Shown piece by piece: positions 1-6,763 of a DNA stretch of 17,637 nt (within the stretch, counting starts at the first letter, position 1; the number at the start of each line of letters is the position of its first letter). The stretch is from an uncultured Eubacteriales bacterium (lineage in GTDB: Bacteria; Bacillota; Clostridia; Oscillospirales; Oscillospiraceae): NCBI GenBank assembly GCA_900554625.1, contig USHP01000008.1, positions 1 to 17,637 of the forward strand, given 5' to 3'. The notes under the pieces are model-generated. The model worked only from the letters and a program-made list of their open reading frames with translations, was not told the DNA's origin and made no database searches. A program made the position numbers and the translations under genes.

Positions 1-2
1 GC

Positions 3-374
3 TATGGGCGCACCTTCGTGGCGCAGCGGCCGATGCGCGTCGCCACCCTTGCGGTGGGATACGGCGACGGCTATCATCGCATGGCGTCCGGCCGGGGAGA
101 GGTGCTCATTCGCGGATGCCGGGCGCCCATCGTGGGCCGGGTGTGCATGGATCAAACGATGGTGGATGTCACCGGCATCCCCGATGTCCAGCCCGGTACG
201 CCGGTGACTCTCATCGGCCGGGATGGGGAAGAATCCATCAGCGTTGAGGACATCGCCCAGGCTGCGGACAGCTTCAACTACGAATTTGTCTGCGGCATCA
301 GCCGCCGGGTTCCCCGGCTGTACCTCAGCGGCGGCAAGGTCATTCATTCTGTCCATTATCTGCTGGACAACTGA
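3..374 (+). CDS. alr: Alanine racemase, C-terminal part (5' truncated by window edge)
   Basis: This is the C-terminal beta domain of a PLP-dependent alanine racemase, which interconverts L- and D-alanine for peptidoglycan. The reading frame is open from base 3 and starts with YGRTF; the first Tyr (bases 3-5) aligns with the second catalytic base (Tyr265 of the Geobacillus enzyme). It is followed by AVGYGDGY, the GRVCMDQ loop that contacts substrate in the family, and a NYEFVCGISRRVPR-type segment containing the family's second conserved Tyr. The PLP lysine and the barrel lie outside the window. The gene ends with TGA 51 bp before the capA-like gene on the same strand, and no clear terminator lies between, so co-transcription is possible. 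The gene start cannot be seen; GTG or ATG codons inside the fragment are not starts. Confidence 0.95.
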   Translation, partial: YGRTFVAQRPMRVATLAVGYGDGYHRMASGRGEVLIRGCRAPIVGRVCMDQTMVDVTGIPDVQPGTPVTLIGRDGEESISVEDIAQAADSFNYEFVCGISRRVPRLYLSGGKVIHSVHYLLDN

Positions 375-424
375 CTTCCAGCAGTTCCAATCGCCTATGA
401 AATCCAAAACAAAGGAGGATCTCA

Positions 425-1924
425 ATGTCCCGTAAATCCAACCACAGACGTTCTTCTGCCACCCCGGTACTGGTGATTCTGATTATCCTGATGATTGCTG
501 CCACGGCCCTGGTGGTCTGGATGTGCATCGATCTGGTGAATAAAACCCCCTCTGTTTCCACTCCGGAAAGCACCGTGCAGCTGCCGAACAGCGGCACCAC
601 ACCCTCTCAAGCTCCGGCGGAAACCCAAGTGCCAACCACCGCCCCCGCACCGGAACCGGAGACCGTGGTAGCTACCGCCAGTATTGCCACCATGGGTGAC
701 CTGCTGATGCACAAGCCCATCATCGATACCTGCGCCACCGGCGATGGCTACAACTTTGACTCCATCTTCAAATATTTGAAAGACTATACCTCCGCCTACG
801 ATTTCGCCGCCGCCAATCTGGAAACCACCCTGGGCGGCCCGGATTATCCCATTCAGGGCAACCCCCACTTCAACTGCCCGGACCCCATCGTGGATTCCGT
901 AATCAACGCCGGCTATGATATGCTGCTCACCGCCAACAACCACTGCGGCGACACCACTGCTTCCGGCATCCTGCGTACCCTGGAGCAGGTGCGGGGCAAG
1001 GGTCTGAAAACCCTGGGCACCATGCTCAATGACGAGGAAAAGAAATATGAAGTGGTAGATGTGAACGGCATCAAAATCGGCATGCTCTGCTACACCTACG
1101 CCACCGGCGTGACCTCCGACGGACGGCCCCAGCTCAATGGCAACGCTGCTCTGTCCCAGGCAGGCATCGTCAACTACTTCATGGAAACCAATCTGGATAA
1201 GTTCTACTCCGAGGTAGAGCAGCACCTGGCCGATATGAAGGCAGACGGTGCTGAGGCCACCATGGTATTCCTGCACTGGGGTGTGGAATATCAGCTCCAG
1301 GAGAACAACACTCAGCGTGCCATGGCCCAGAAACTGTGCGACATGGGCGTGGATGTGATTGTGGGCGGCCATCCCCACGTGGTAGAGCCGGTGGACCTGC
1401 TGCAGAGCAGTGTTGACCCCGACCACAAGACGGTCATCATCTATTCTCTGGGCAATGCCGTTTCCAACCAGCGGCTGGGCAACATCTCCTACGTGAGCAC
1501 CGCCCATACCGAAGACGGCGCATTGTTCTCCGTGACCTTTGAAAAGTACTCCGATGGCAAAGTTTATCTGGCCGGCGCGGATGTGCTGCCCGTTTGGGCG
1601 AACATGCACAGCAACAACGGTTCCAGAGAATACAATATTCTGCCCCTGGACATCAGCAAGGAAGACCAGTGGACGGAGATGTTCAACCTCACCGCGGGTA
1701 ACTTCTCCTCCGCCCAGGCATCCTACAAGCGTACCATGGATATTGTGGGCGATGGTCTGAAGGAGTGCCAGGACTATCTGGCCCAGGCCAAGACCGACCG
1801 GGAAGCTTACTATCTGGATCTGGCCACCAATCCGGAAAAGTACGAAAGTGCAGAACCTACCCTTTCTGTGGTGGAAACCACCCAGGCCCCGGCAGAAGAA
1901 ACCACCCTGCCCGCTGCCGCCTAA
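425..1924 (+). CDS. CapA-family metallophosphatase-like protein, membrane anchored
   Basis: This 499-residue protein has the PGA_cap/CapA fold, a calcineurin-like metallophosphoesterase relative first known from poly-gamma-glutamate capsule systems; the substrate here is unknown. A basic N-terminus is followed by a single membrane segment (about residues 14-34), a Pro/Thr/Ser linker (about 41-82), then the catalytic domain (about 85-395). Visible family motifs are TMGDLLMH (GD at 91-92), NLETT (130-134), NNH (171-173), FLHWGVEY with His284, GGHPHV with His316 and His318, and YSLGN (340-344). A helical stretch (about 410-475) and a Thr/Pro/Glu tail follow. The ATG is supported by AAAGGAGG ending about 6 bases upstream. 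The protein probably acts outside the membrane. No capBC genes are nearby, so a capsule role is not supported by context; a cell-surface or wall-associated role next to alr is inference. Confidence 0.9.
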   Translation: MSRKSNHRRSSATPVLVILIILMIAATALVVWMCIDLVNKTPSVSTPESTVQLPNSGTTPSQAPAETQVPTTAPAPEPETVVATASIATMGDLLMHKPIIDTCATGDGYNFDSIFKYLKDYTSAYDFAAANLETTLGGPDYPIQGNPHFNCPDPIVDSVINAGYDMLLTANNHCGDTTASGILRTLEQVRGKGLKTLGTMLNDEEKKYEVVDVNGIKIGMLCYTYATGVTSDGRPQLNGNAALSQAGIVNYFMETNLDKFYSEVEQHLADMKADGAEATMVFLHWGVEYQLQENNTQRAMAQKLCDMGVDVIVGGHPHVVEPVDLLQSSVDPDHKTVIIYSLGNAVSNQRLGNISYVSTAHTEDGALFSVTFEKYSDGKVYLAGADVLPVWANMHSNNGSREYNILPLDISKEDQWTEMFNLTAGNFSSAQASYKRTMDIVGDGLKECQDYLAQAKTDREAYYLDLATNPEKYESAEPTLSVVETTQAPAEETTLPAAA

Positions 1925-1937
1925 TCAAAGTAAAAAT

Positions 1938-1976
1938 GTGGAGACAGAACTGCTTCTGTCTCCACTACTTTTTTTG
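1938..1976. terminator. Bidirectional intrinsic terminator between convergent genes
   Basis: A perfect 12-bp stem (1938-1949 with 1954-1965) closes a 4-base loop. A T-rich run follows on the plus strand (1969-1975), and an ATTTTTA tract follows on the minus strand. It can end both the capA-like transcript and the facing XRE regulator transcript; the regulator's TAG stop touches the edge of the stem. Confidence 0.92.
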
Positions 1977-2759
1977 TTTGCAGGCATATTCGTAAGCCCG
2001 TTTGTAGTCTTCCAACTCCCGATAGCAGTGTTCCAGCTTCTGGGCTGTCTCCCGGGGGTATGCCTGTTCCGCTCCATGAAAGCACCGGGCGGCTTCCCGG
2101 AATTGCCCGACCCGGAAGTAGAGTTCTCCCCGGAGCATGCACCAGCTGGGTCCGGTTTGATCCTCCACCGCTTCCATCAGCGCCTGGGCTCTGGCGGTTT
2201 TCCCCTGGTTCCAGGCTTCCTCTGCCCGCAAAAGCAGCTCTTCATCCAGGCTGGGAAGGCTTTCGCTGACAGACTTGCCCAGTTTTCCCAACAGCAGCAG
2301 CCGCTGGCGGTTCAAAAGTTCTCCGCAGTAAGCGGTGCTTTCTTCTGCCTTTTCCAGCAGTTTCCTGGCATAAATCCACCGCTCCTGCTCCATGGCCCGC
2401 CGGGCCAGGGCCAGGTAGGTGCACACCCAGAGCACCCCCTTCTCCCGGTCATAGACTTCATCGGGCTGGCGGTAGTCCTTCAGCGCCTGGGCTGCCCCCG
2501 GAAAATCCCCGGCATCGTACAGCCGCCGGGCGGTTTCCATAATCTGCTGATTGGGGGACACAATTGTCTGTTCTTCCAGAAAATAGCTCACCGGCTTTCC
2601 CAGCTGGGCGGCAAGATATTGCAGACTTTTCATGGAAGGTCTGGCGGTGCCGTGCTCAATCTGAGAGAGCATATTCCGGGTAATTTCCTGACCGCACAGC
2701 TGCCGCTGGCTCAGCCCCGCTTCCAGCCGTGCCTGCCGGATTTTCTCGCCCAGTTCCAT
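1965..2759 (-). CDS. XRE-family regulator with C-terminal TPR-like helices
   Basis: This 264-residue protein has an N-terminal HTH_3 DNA-binding domain (about residues 5-63; GLSQRQLCGQEITRNMLSQIE is the helix-turn-helix) and an all-helical, TPR-like region (about 75-260) with alanine-rich repeated pairs. That architecture resembles RRNPP-type or general Firmicutes XRE/TPR regulators, where the helical part senses a peptide or partner. The start at 2759 is chosen because AAGGAGG lies 8 bases upstream on the minus strand. The in-frame ATG at 2789 would fall at the predicted transcription start and has no ribosome binding site. It is divergent from the DUF975 gene, with both promoters in a 167-bp gap, so control of that neighbour is plausible but not shown. 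No small peptide-pheromone gene was seen beside it. Confidence 0.87.
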   Translation of the reverse strand: MELGEKIRQARLEAGLSQRQLCGQEITRNMLSQIEHGTARPSMKSLQYLAAQLGKPVSYFLEEQTIVSPNQQIMETARRLYDAGDFPGAAQALKDYRQPDEVYDREKGVLWVCTYLALARRAMEQERWIYARKLLEKAEESTAYCGELLNRQRLLLLGKLGKSVSESLPSLDEELLLRAEEAWNQGKTARAQALMEAVEDQTGPSWCMLRGELYFRVGQFREAARCFHGAEQAYPRETAQKLEHCYRELEDYKRAYEYACKQKK

Positions 2760-2796
2760 ACGCCGCCCCTCCTTCCAGGGAAATGTCATTTACCGG

Positions 2797-2825
2797 ATTA
2801 TACCATAACCAGCCGGTTTTTTCTA
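2797..2825 (-). promoter_or_regulatory. Sigma-A promoter with extended -10 for the XRE regulator
   Basis: On the minus strand the -10 is TATAAT (2797-2802), preceded by TGG (an extended -10). TAGAAA (2820-2825, 4/6 to TTGACA) is spaced 17 bp away. The predicted start falls near 2790, which argues against the upstream ATG at 2789 and for the start at 2759. Confidence 0.72.
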
Positions 2826-2850
2826 CCGTTACAAAAATTTCATTTGCTAT

Positions 2851-2880
2851 TTTTCACGTCTTGGTTTATAACAGTAGTAT
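2851..2880 (+). promoter_or_regulatory. Weak candidate promoter for the DUF975 gene
   Basis: TTTTCA (2851-2856) and TAGTAT (2875-2880) are each 4/6 matches to the sigma-A hexamers and are separated by 18 bp in an AT-rich stretch. The match is weak, so this promoter may depend on a regulator. Confidence 0.35.
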
Positions 2881-2926
2881 TATATCAAAACTGCGTTTAT
2901 ATCACCCGAAAGATAGGAGTTATTTT

Positions 2927-3925
2927 ATGGATATTCGCAACATCGGTTCGCTGAAAGAAGCTGTCCGGCAGCGATTGGATGGTTTTCCCGACCAAAAGCG
3001 GATTGTTTTGATTTACAGTGGTATTTCTCTGGGACTGACTGCCCTGGTTTCGGTAATCAATCTGTTGCTTTCCCTGCAAATGTCCAACTACGGTGGTCTG
3101 AGCAATATGGGCATGCGCTCTATTTTGTCCACGATTCAAACCATTCTGCCCGTTTTCCTGACCCTGGCGCTGATGCCTCTGGGATTGGGATATCTGGCCG
3201 CTATGCTGCGTATTGCCCGGGGACAGTACACTTCCCCCCAAACTCTGCGGCTGGGTTTCGATCGGTTCTGGCCCCTGCTGCGGCTGAACATTGTCAAGGG
3301 ACTGATTTTCACCGCCATCGGTTTTGTGTGCATGTATGCGGGCATCAGCATTTTTGTAATGACGCCGTTTGCCGATCCTCTGATGGAACTTCTGACCCCT
3401 GTGCTGACCAGCAGCACTGCCATGACTTCCGGATTTGTGATTGATGACGCACTGGCCATGAAGATTGCCTCTGCCATGTGGCCCGCCCTGGCAATCAGCG
3501 CCCTGGTATTCTGCATTGCCGCCGCTCCTGTGATGTATCAGTACCGGATGGCGGAATATGTGCTGATCGACCGTCCCGCTCTTGGTGCTCTGGCTGTTCT
3601 GCGGGAGAGCCGGAAAATGATGCGGGGCAACCGTCTGGCGCTGCTGCGGCTGGATTTGAGCCTGTGGAAATATTACGTTGGCTTGTTGATTGCCTATCTG
3701 ATCTGCTACGGCGATCAGATTCTGCCGGCGCTGGGCATTTCCCTTCCCTTTTCCGCTGGCGTGAGCTATTATCTGTTCTACTTTGCCTATATTGTGGTCT
3801 TGTTCGCCGTATACTACTTCCTGCGAAACCGGGCCGAGGTTACTCTGGCCCTTGCTTACGAATCCGTCAAGCCCGCCGAACCTCAGCAAAAAGGCGTGGT
3901 ATTGGGAAACATTTTCCAGATGTAA
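2927..3925 (+). CDS. DUF975-like polytopic membrane protein
   Basis: This 332-residue integral membrane protein has about six hydrophobic segments (roughly residues 25-50, 68-94, 121-147, 183-204, 246-264 and 277-300). The segment SRKMMRGNR followed by RLDLSLWKYY (about 228-250) matches the conserved DUF975 pattern of a Ser, a Gly-Asn and an LDLS-W motif. The cytoplasmic N-terminus (MDIRNIGSLKEAVRQRL) is also typical of the family. The function of DUF975 proteins is unknown. The ATG at 2927 has TAGGAG about 7 bases upstream; upstream in-frame codons lie inside the divergent promoter region and are rejected. The gene lies between two XRE/TPR regulators on the other strand, so one of them may regulate it. 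Confidence 0.82.
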   Translation: MDIRNIGSLKEAVRQRLDGFPDQKRIVLIYSGISLGLTALVSVINLLLSLQMSNYGGLSNMGMRSILSTIQTILPVFLTLALMPLGLGYLAAMLRIARGQYTSPQTLRLGFDRFWPLLRLNIVKGLIFTAIGFVCMYAGISIFVMTPFADPLMELLTPVLTSSTAMTSGFVIDDALAMKIASAMWPALAISALVFCIAAAPVMYQYRMAEYVLIDRPALGALAVLRESRKMMRGNRLALLRLDLSLWKYYVGLLIAYLICYGDQILPALGISLPFSAGVSYYLFYFAYIVVLFAVYYFLRNRAEVTLALAYESVKPAEPQQKGVVLGNIFQM

Positions 3926-3927
3926 CG

Positions 3928-3966
3928 AAATTGCCCGGAGAGGAAATTCTCTCCGGGCAATTTTTA
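3928..3966. terminator. Intrinsic terminator between convergent genes
   Basis: A 12-bp GC-rich stem (3931-3942 with 3949-3960), extended by three A-T pairs, is followed by TTTTTA on the plus strand, starting 3 bases after the DUF975 stop. On the minus strand the run after the stem is weaker (AATTTCG), so termination of the facing regulator is less certain. Confidence 0.9.
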
Positions 3967-5013
3967 TCCCCCATATTCTTCCAGTATTTTTCGCAGCTGC
4001 TGGTTGCCTTTGAGGAAGGCATGTTCTCCTTTTCCTTCCAGACAGGAACGGAAGGAAGAAACCAGCACGGCAGACATATCCGCTTTGGGTTTCACAGTAT
4101 GGCAGCGATAACACAGTGGGGATTGTGTCATATCCCAGGGCTGCTTGGACAGTTCCAGTATTTTGCGAATCAACTGCAGACAGGTTTCCGTATCCTTGCG
4201 GTAGCCTGCCAGACTCAGCTGGGGTATGATCTGCATGTAGGGCCAATACCCCCACAGCCGGGGCATCTGACTGGCGATTTCGCCAATGGCCTCTGCCATT
4301 TCCGGATGGTGCGTCTGCTCTTCCAAGTCCATAAGCTTATACAGATACCCCAGGATACTGTGATACGCCTGCATCAGCTTACCTTCCAGGAATGCGGCGG
4401 CAGCGTCCTTGCCTTCCCGGTAAGCAACAATACTGGCACGCAGCAAGTTGGTATCCACCGGGGCATCCGGCAATTTTTCCAGCATGCGCTCTGCATTGTC
4501 ATACTCTTCCCGCTGAATATATTTACTGGCCAGCACATAGGTTGCCGCCATACTGGCCTGGGGGTCCCGACCATTGGCAGAGCGCTCCAGCCAATCCATA
4601 ATCTGCTGGTCATAGCGCGCCATCTTCTCTTCTTCCAGATCCGCCATAAGCAGCGCGCCGTTTAAAATTGTTGCGGTGGTGTGAATCAGCAAATCACACC
4701 GGGGATATTCCCGGATTTTTTCTGCGGCACGGTCAAAGGCTTGCTCCAGTTTCCCCTGGGCTGTCATTTGGGAAAGTTCGTTGACAAATTGCCCGATCTC
4801 CTGCTGACTCAGCTCCTCCCGGAAGGAAAAGAGCTGATTCATGTCGATATTCAGCAGTCTTGCCAGCGCCGGAAGCAGGGTGATGTCCGGATAGGAGTTT
4901 CCCTTTTCCCATTTGTTCACTGCCGGAGGCGTTACGCCCAGGTAGTTTGCAACCTGCTCCTGGGTCAGCCCTGCGGCCTTCCGACTGGCTTTGATTTGTT
5001 CACTCAGCTTCAT
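3964..5013 (-). CDS. XRE-family regulator with long helical C-terminal region
   Basis: This 349-residue protein has an N-terminal HTH_3 domain (about residues 5-62; GLTQEQVANYLGVTPPAVNKWE is the helix-turn-helix, followed by PDITLLPALARLLNI). A long Ala/Glu/Leu-rich helical region (about 70-340) resembles TPR-type solenoids. Near the C-terminus is a CYRC motif (about 300), an unusual pair of cysteines. The ATG has AAAGGAGG 9 bases upstream. The target is unknown; the nearest candidates are its own promoter and the DUF975 gene, whose transcript converges on it. It has the same length as the regulator at 10590-11639 and a similar layout, but the sequences are only distantly alike. Confidence 0.87.
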   Translation of the reverse strand: MKLSEQIKASRKAAGLTQEQVANYLGVTPPAVNKWEKGNSYPDITLLPALARLLNIDMNQLFSFREELSQQEIGQFVNELSQMTAQGKLEQAFDRAAEKIREYPRCDLLIHTTATILNGALLMADLEEEKMARYDQQIMDWLERSANGRDPQASMAATYVLASKYIQREEYDNAERMLEKLPDAPVDTNLLRASIVAYREGKDAAAAFLEGKLMQAYHSILGYLYKLMDLEEQTHHPEMAEAIGEIASQMPRLWGYWPYMQIIPQLSLAGYRKDTETCLQLIRKILELSKQPWDMTQSPLCYRCHTVKPKADMSAVLVSSFRSCLEGKGEHAFLKGNQQLRKILEEYGG

Positions 5014-5052
5014 CCCGGTGTTCCTCCTTTACATCCTTGTTTTGGCAGTTTC

Positions 5053-5081
5053 ATTATAACACCGGGGCTTTTCTCCCACAA
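5053..5081 (-). promoter_or_regulatory. Extended -10 promoter for the 349-residue XRE regulator
   Basis: On the minus strand TATAAT (5053-5058) is preceded by TGT, giving an extended -10. The -35 position (5076-5081, TTGTGG) matches only TTG. The -35 overlaps the end of the long inverted repeat at 5081-5129. Confidence 0.6.
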
Positions 5082-5129
5082 TTGAGCAGTGCTTTTCTTT
5101 CCGGGAAGAAAATATAACCACTGCTCAAT
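5081..5129. repeat. Inverted repeat with 11-bp perfect arms (hairpin)
   Basis: The arms ATTGAGCAGTG (5081-5091) and CACTGCTCAAT (5119-5129) are perfect complements. The 27-bp middle contains a second imperfect pairing (TTTTCTTTCC with GGAAGAAAA, one bulge), so the whole 49 bp can fold into one long hairpin. The right arm contains the TGA stop of the DUF6773-type gene (5125-5127). There is no U-tract after it on the minus strand, so it is either a weak terminator or an RNA end-stabilising hairpin; its left end also touches the next gene's -35. Confidence 0.8.
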
Positions 5130-5574
5130 CTTCGTCCTGATCCAGGGCCTTGTCGATTTCCTCCTGCTTTTTCCGGGTCAGCAGAATCAATCCCAGGCGA
5201 GTACCAAACATCGCCGCCACAAAGGCTATGAAAAAGAACAGAAGGTTCTGCCAATCTCTCTCGCCGCCGAGCAGCGCCAGCACCGCTGTTCCCACCACGG
5301 CAGTTTCCACAGATTCCACCAGCAGCTGCGTGGGATTCTTTCCCGTCGGGTTCACAATATCAATGCCCCGGATGCAGTTTGACGCCAGATTATAAAATCC
5401 GCAGCCGATCAGCAGGAAAAATTCCACCGCATATTGGGCAAAGGGTGCGTGGAGCACAAACTGCTGCACCAGTACCGACACCGCCAGAATCAGCACCAGA
5501 TAGGCGTATCCCCGGCTCTGGATGAAGCGCCGCTGCTGCAGGATTCTCTCGTCCTGAATGGGTTTTTCTGTCAT
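5125..5574 (-). CDS. DUF6773-type small membrane protein
   Basis: This 149-residue protein is predicted to have four membrane segments (about residues 24-41, 46-66, 88-104 and 108-133), a charged cytoplasmic N-terminus (MTEKPIQDER) and an acidic C-terminus (DKALDQDED). It resembles the DUF6773/DUF2178-like small membrane proteins of Firmicutes, which are commonly encoded beside a tiny XRE regulator; their function is unknown. The start at 5574 is chosen because its ATG overlaps the TGA of the upstream regulator (ATGA) and GGAGGA lies about 6 bases upstream. A longer in-frame start at 5640 lies inside the regulator and is unlikely. The overlap implies translational coupling with the regulator. 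Confidence 0.8.
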   Translation of the reverse strand: MTEKPIQDERILQQRRFIQSRGYAYLVLILAVSVLVQQFVLHAPFAQYAVEFFLLIGCGFYNLASNCIRGIDIVNPTGKNPTQLLVESVETAVVGTAVLALLGGERDWQNLLFFFIAFVAAMFGTRLGLILLTRKKQEEIDKALDQDED

Positions 5575-5774
5575 GTAAGTTCCTCCTCCCAGAATAAATC
5601 GTTCAATGTTTTTCCCAAAGCCTTGCAGATGGCAATGCACAGATTCAAGGTGGGGTTATAATTTCCGGATTCAATCAGGCCGATAGTCTGCCGGGTAACC
5701 CCCACAGCCCTGGCCAGGTCCTCCTGCTTCATGTCCCGCTCCAGGCGGGCAATTTTCATCCGTTTGTTTTTCAT
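5571..5774 (-). CDS. Small XRE regulator (67 aa) coupled to membrane protein
   Basis: This protein is an HTH_3 domain and little else: KIARLERDMKQEDLARAVGV forms the first helices and TRQTIGLIESGNYNPT the recognition helix, followed by LCIAICKALGKTLNDLFW. This is the compact single-domain type found beside small membrane proteins in Firmicutes, usually a repressor of its own operon. The start at 5774 follows AGGGGGGAGG closely and lies about 15 bases after the predicted transcription start. The in-frame ATG at 5837 lies upstream of the promoter. The stop overlaps the next start by 4 bases. A 10-bp perfect palindrome in its promoter spacer is a candidate operator for autoregulation. Confidence 0.9.
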   Translation of the reverse strand: MKNKRMKIARLERDMKQEDLARAVGVTRQTIGLIESGNYNPTLNLCIAICKALGKTLNDLFWEEELT

Positions 5775-5795
5775 GTCCTCCCCCCTTCTGTTGTC

Positions 5796-5824
5796 AGTAT
5801 ACAAGATATCTTCCGCAATATCAA
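5796..5824 (-). promoter_or_regulatory. Strong sigma-A promoter with palindrome in the spacer
   Basis: On the minus strand TTGATA (5819-5824) and TATACT (5796-5801) are spaced exactly 17 bp; both hexamers are 5/6. The spacer contains the perfect palindrome AAGATATCTT (5803-5812), well placed to be bound by the XRE dimer encoded directly downstream. The promoter call is solid; the operator role is inference. Confidence 0.82.
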
Positions 5825-5845
5825 CTATAAATTGCATTAAGCAAG

Positions 5846-5877
5846 AAAAATCAGCCGCCGTTTTAAAAAACGGCGGC
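5846..5877 (-). terminator. Intrinsic terminator of the isc operon
   Basis: The arms GCCGCCGTTTT and AAAACGGCGGC (5854-5864 and 5867-5877) form a GC-rich stem just after the rrf2-like stop. On the minus strand it is followed by TGATTTTTC, a U-tract. Confidence 0.88.
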
Positions 5878-5882
5878 GATGT

Positions 5883-6293
5883 TTATTTGCTTTCCTTCAG
5901 CAGATCCGCAATGGTAATGCCTTCAAAGAAATCATTGATCATCTTGTCCAGCTTCTCCCACATGGGCAGGGCGTTGCAGCACTCCGCCCGGGAGCAGGCG
6001 GAAGCACCCTGGCTGGTACAGGAGACGGCGGTGAGCCCGCCCTCCGTCAGTTTCAGGATGCTGCCGACGGTGTACTCTTCCGGTTTCCGGTTCAGGCGGT
6101 AGCCGCCGCCTTTGCCGTGGACCGCGTCCACAAATCCGGCCTTGGACAAGGTGGTCATGATGGATTCCAGATACTTCTGGGAAATGCCTTCGGCTTCGGC
6201 AATTTCCTTCAGGGGAATGTACTCTTCCCCGCCCCGCTGGGCAAAGCTGACCATCACCCGCAGGGCATAACGTCCTTTGGTCGATACGATCAT
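5883..6293 (-). CDS. Rrf2-family (IscR-like) transcriptional regulator
   Basis: This 136-residue Rrf2-type winged-helix regulator carries the hallmark N-terminus STKGRYALRVM, the recognition region EAEGISQKYLESIM and the wing GKGGGYRLNR. Cysteines at 92, 100, 105 and 106 sit where IscR ligates a [2Fe-2S] cluster (Cys92, 98, 104 in E. coli), so cluster binding is likely although the spacing differs. It is expected to sense Fe-S status and control the iscS promoter. It lies 6 bp after iscU with only a weak AAGGG site, so it is probably translated by coupling or re-initiation at low level. Being last in its operon, downstream of the genes it presumably controls, differs from E. coli, where iscR is first. 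CymR-like cysteine control is an alternative, but CymR lacks this Cys cluster. Confidence 0.92.
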   Translation of the reverse strand: MIVSTKGRYALRVMVSFAQRGGEEYIPLKEIAEAEGISQKYLESIMTTLSKAGFVDAVHGKGGGYRLNRKPEEYTVGSILKLTEGGLTAVSCTSQGASACSRAECCNALPMWEKLDKMINDFFEGITIADLLKESK

Positions 6294-6299
6294 AAGCCC

Positions 6300-6728
6300 T
6301 TACTCACAGTGCTCGCAATGCTCGCAGTCGGGGAACTGGCTCTTGTCGTAGGGGATGTTGTTCTTGTCGAAGTAGTCCTTCAGAGCATTGTGGATGGCTT
6401 CCTCTGCCAAAACGGAGCAGTGCATCTTGTGGGCGGGCAGACCGTCCAGAGCCTCGGCAACCGCCTTGTTGGTCAGGGCCATGGCGTCATAGATGGACTT
6501 GCCTTTGATCATCTCGGTGGCCATGGAGGAAGAGGCAATGGCAGAGCCGCAGCCGAAGGTTTCAAACTTCACATCCTCAATGATGTCGTTCTCGATTTTC
6601 AGGTAAATCTTCATAATATCGCCGCACTTGGCGTTGCCGACTTCGCCTACGCCGCTGGCGTTCTCGATGACACCCACATTTCTGGGATGGGTGAAATGAT
6701 CCATAACTTTTTCACTGTACAGTGCCAT
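6300..6728 (-). CDS. iscU: IscU/NifU-type Fe-S cluster scaffold
   Basis: This 142-residue scaffold receives sulfur from the cysteine desulfurase and assembles Fe-S clusters. The three ligand cysteines and the conserved Asp are present: Cys35 and Asp37 in NAKCGD, Cys60 in FGCGSAIASSS, and Cys104 in HCSVLAEEAI. The N-terminus LYSEKVMDHFTHPRN is typical of clostridial IscU/NifU proteins. The start at 6728 has AGGAG about 9 bases upstream; the longer in-frame start at 6806 lies inside iscS and is rejected. Unusually, the protein ends in a Cys-rich tail with Cys135, Cys138 and Cys141 (a repeated C-E-H pattern). The gene starts 35 bp after iscS and is followed 6 bp later by the Rrf2 regulator. Confidence 0.95.
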   Translation of the reverse strand: MALYSEKVMDHFTHPRNVGVIENASGVGEVGNAKCGDIMKIYLKIENDIIEDVKFETFGCGSAIASSSMATEMIKGKSIYDAMALTNKAVAEALDGLPAHKMHCSVLAEEAIHNALKDYFDKNNIPYDKSQFPDCEHCEHCE

Positions 6729-6763
6729 AACTTCATTCTCCTGTTCTATAGTTTCCTGATCAT

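Noticed and set aside
422..1609. 395-codon open frame on the minus strand opposite the capA-like gene
   Set aside because: Low-complexity Gly/His/Val-rich translation, no ribosome site, fully antisense to a gene with clear motifs; a GC-rich shadow.
2760..2789. N-terminal extension of the first XRE regulator (start at 2789)
   Set aside because: The ATG coincides with the predicted transcription start; the ATG at 2759 has AAGGAGG at good spacing.
2897..4255. 452-codon minus-strand open frame spanning DUF975 and the following terminator
   Set aside because: Gln/His/Gly-rich translation, crosses a strong terminator and lies opposite well-supported genes.
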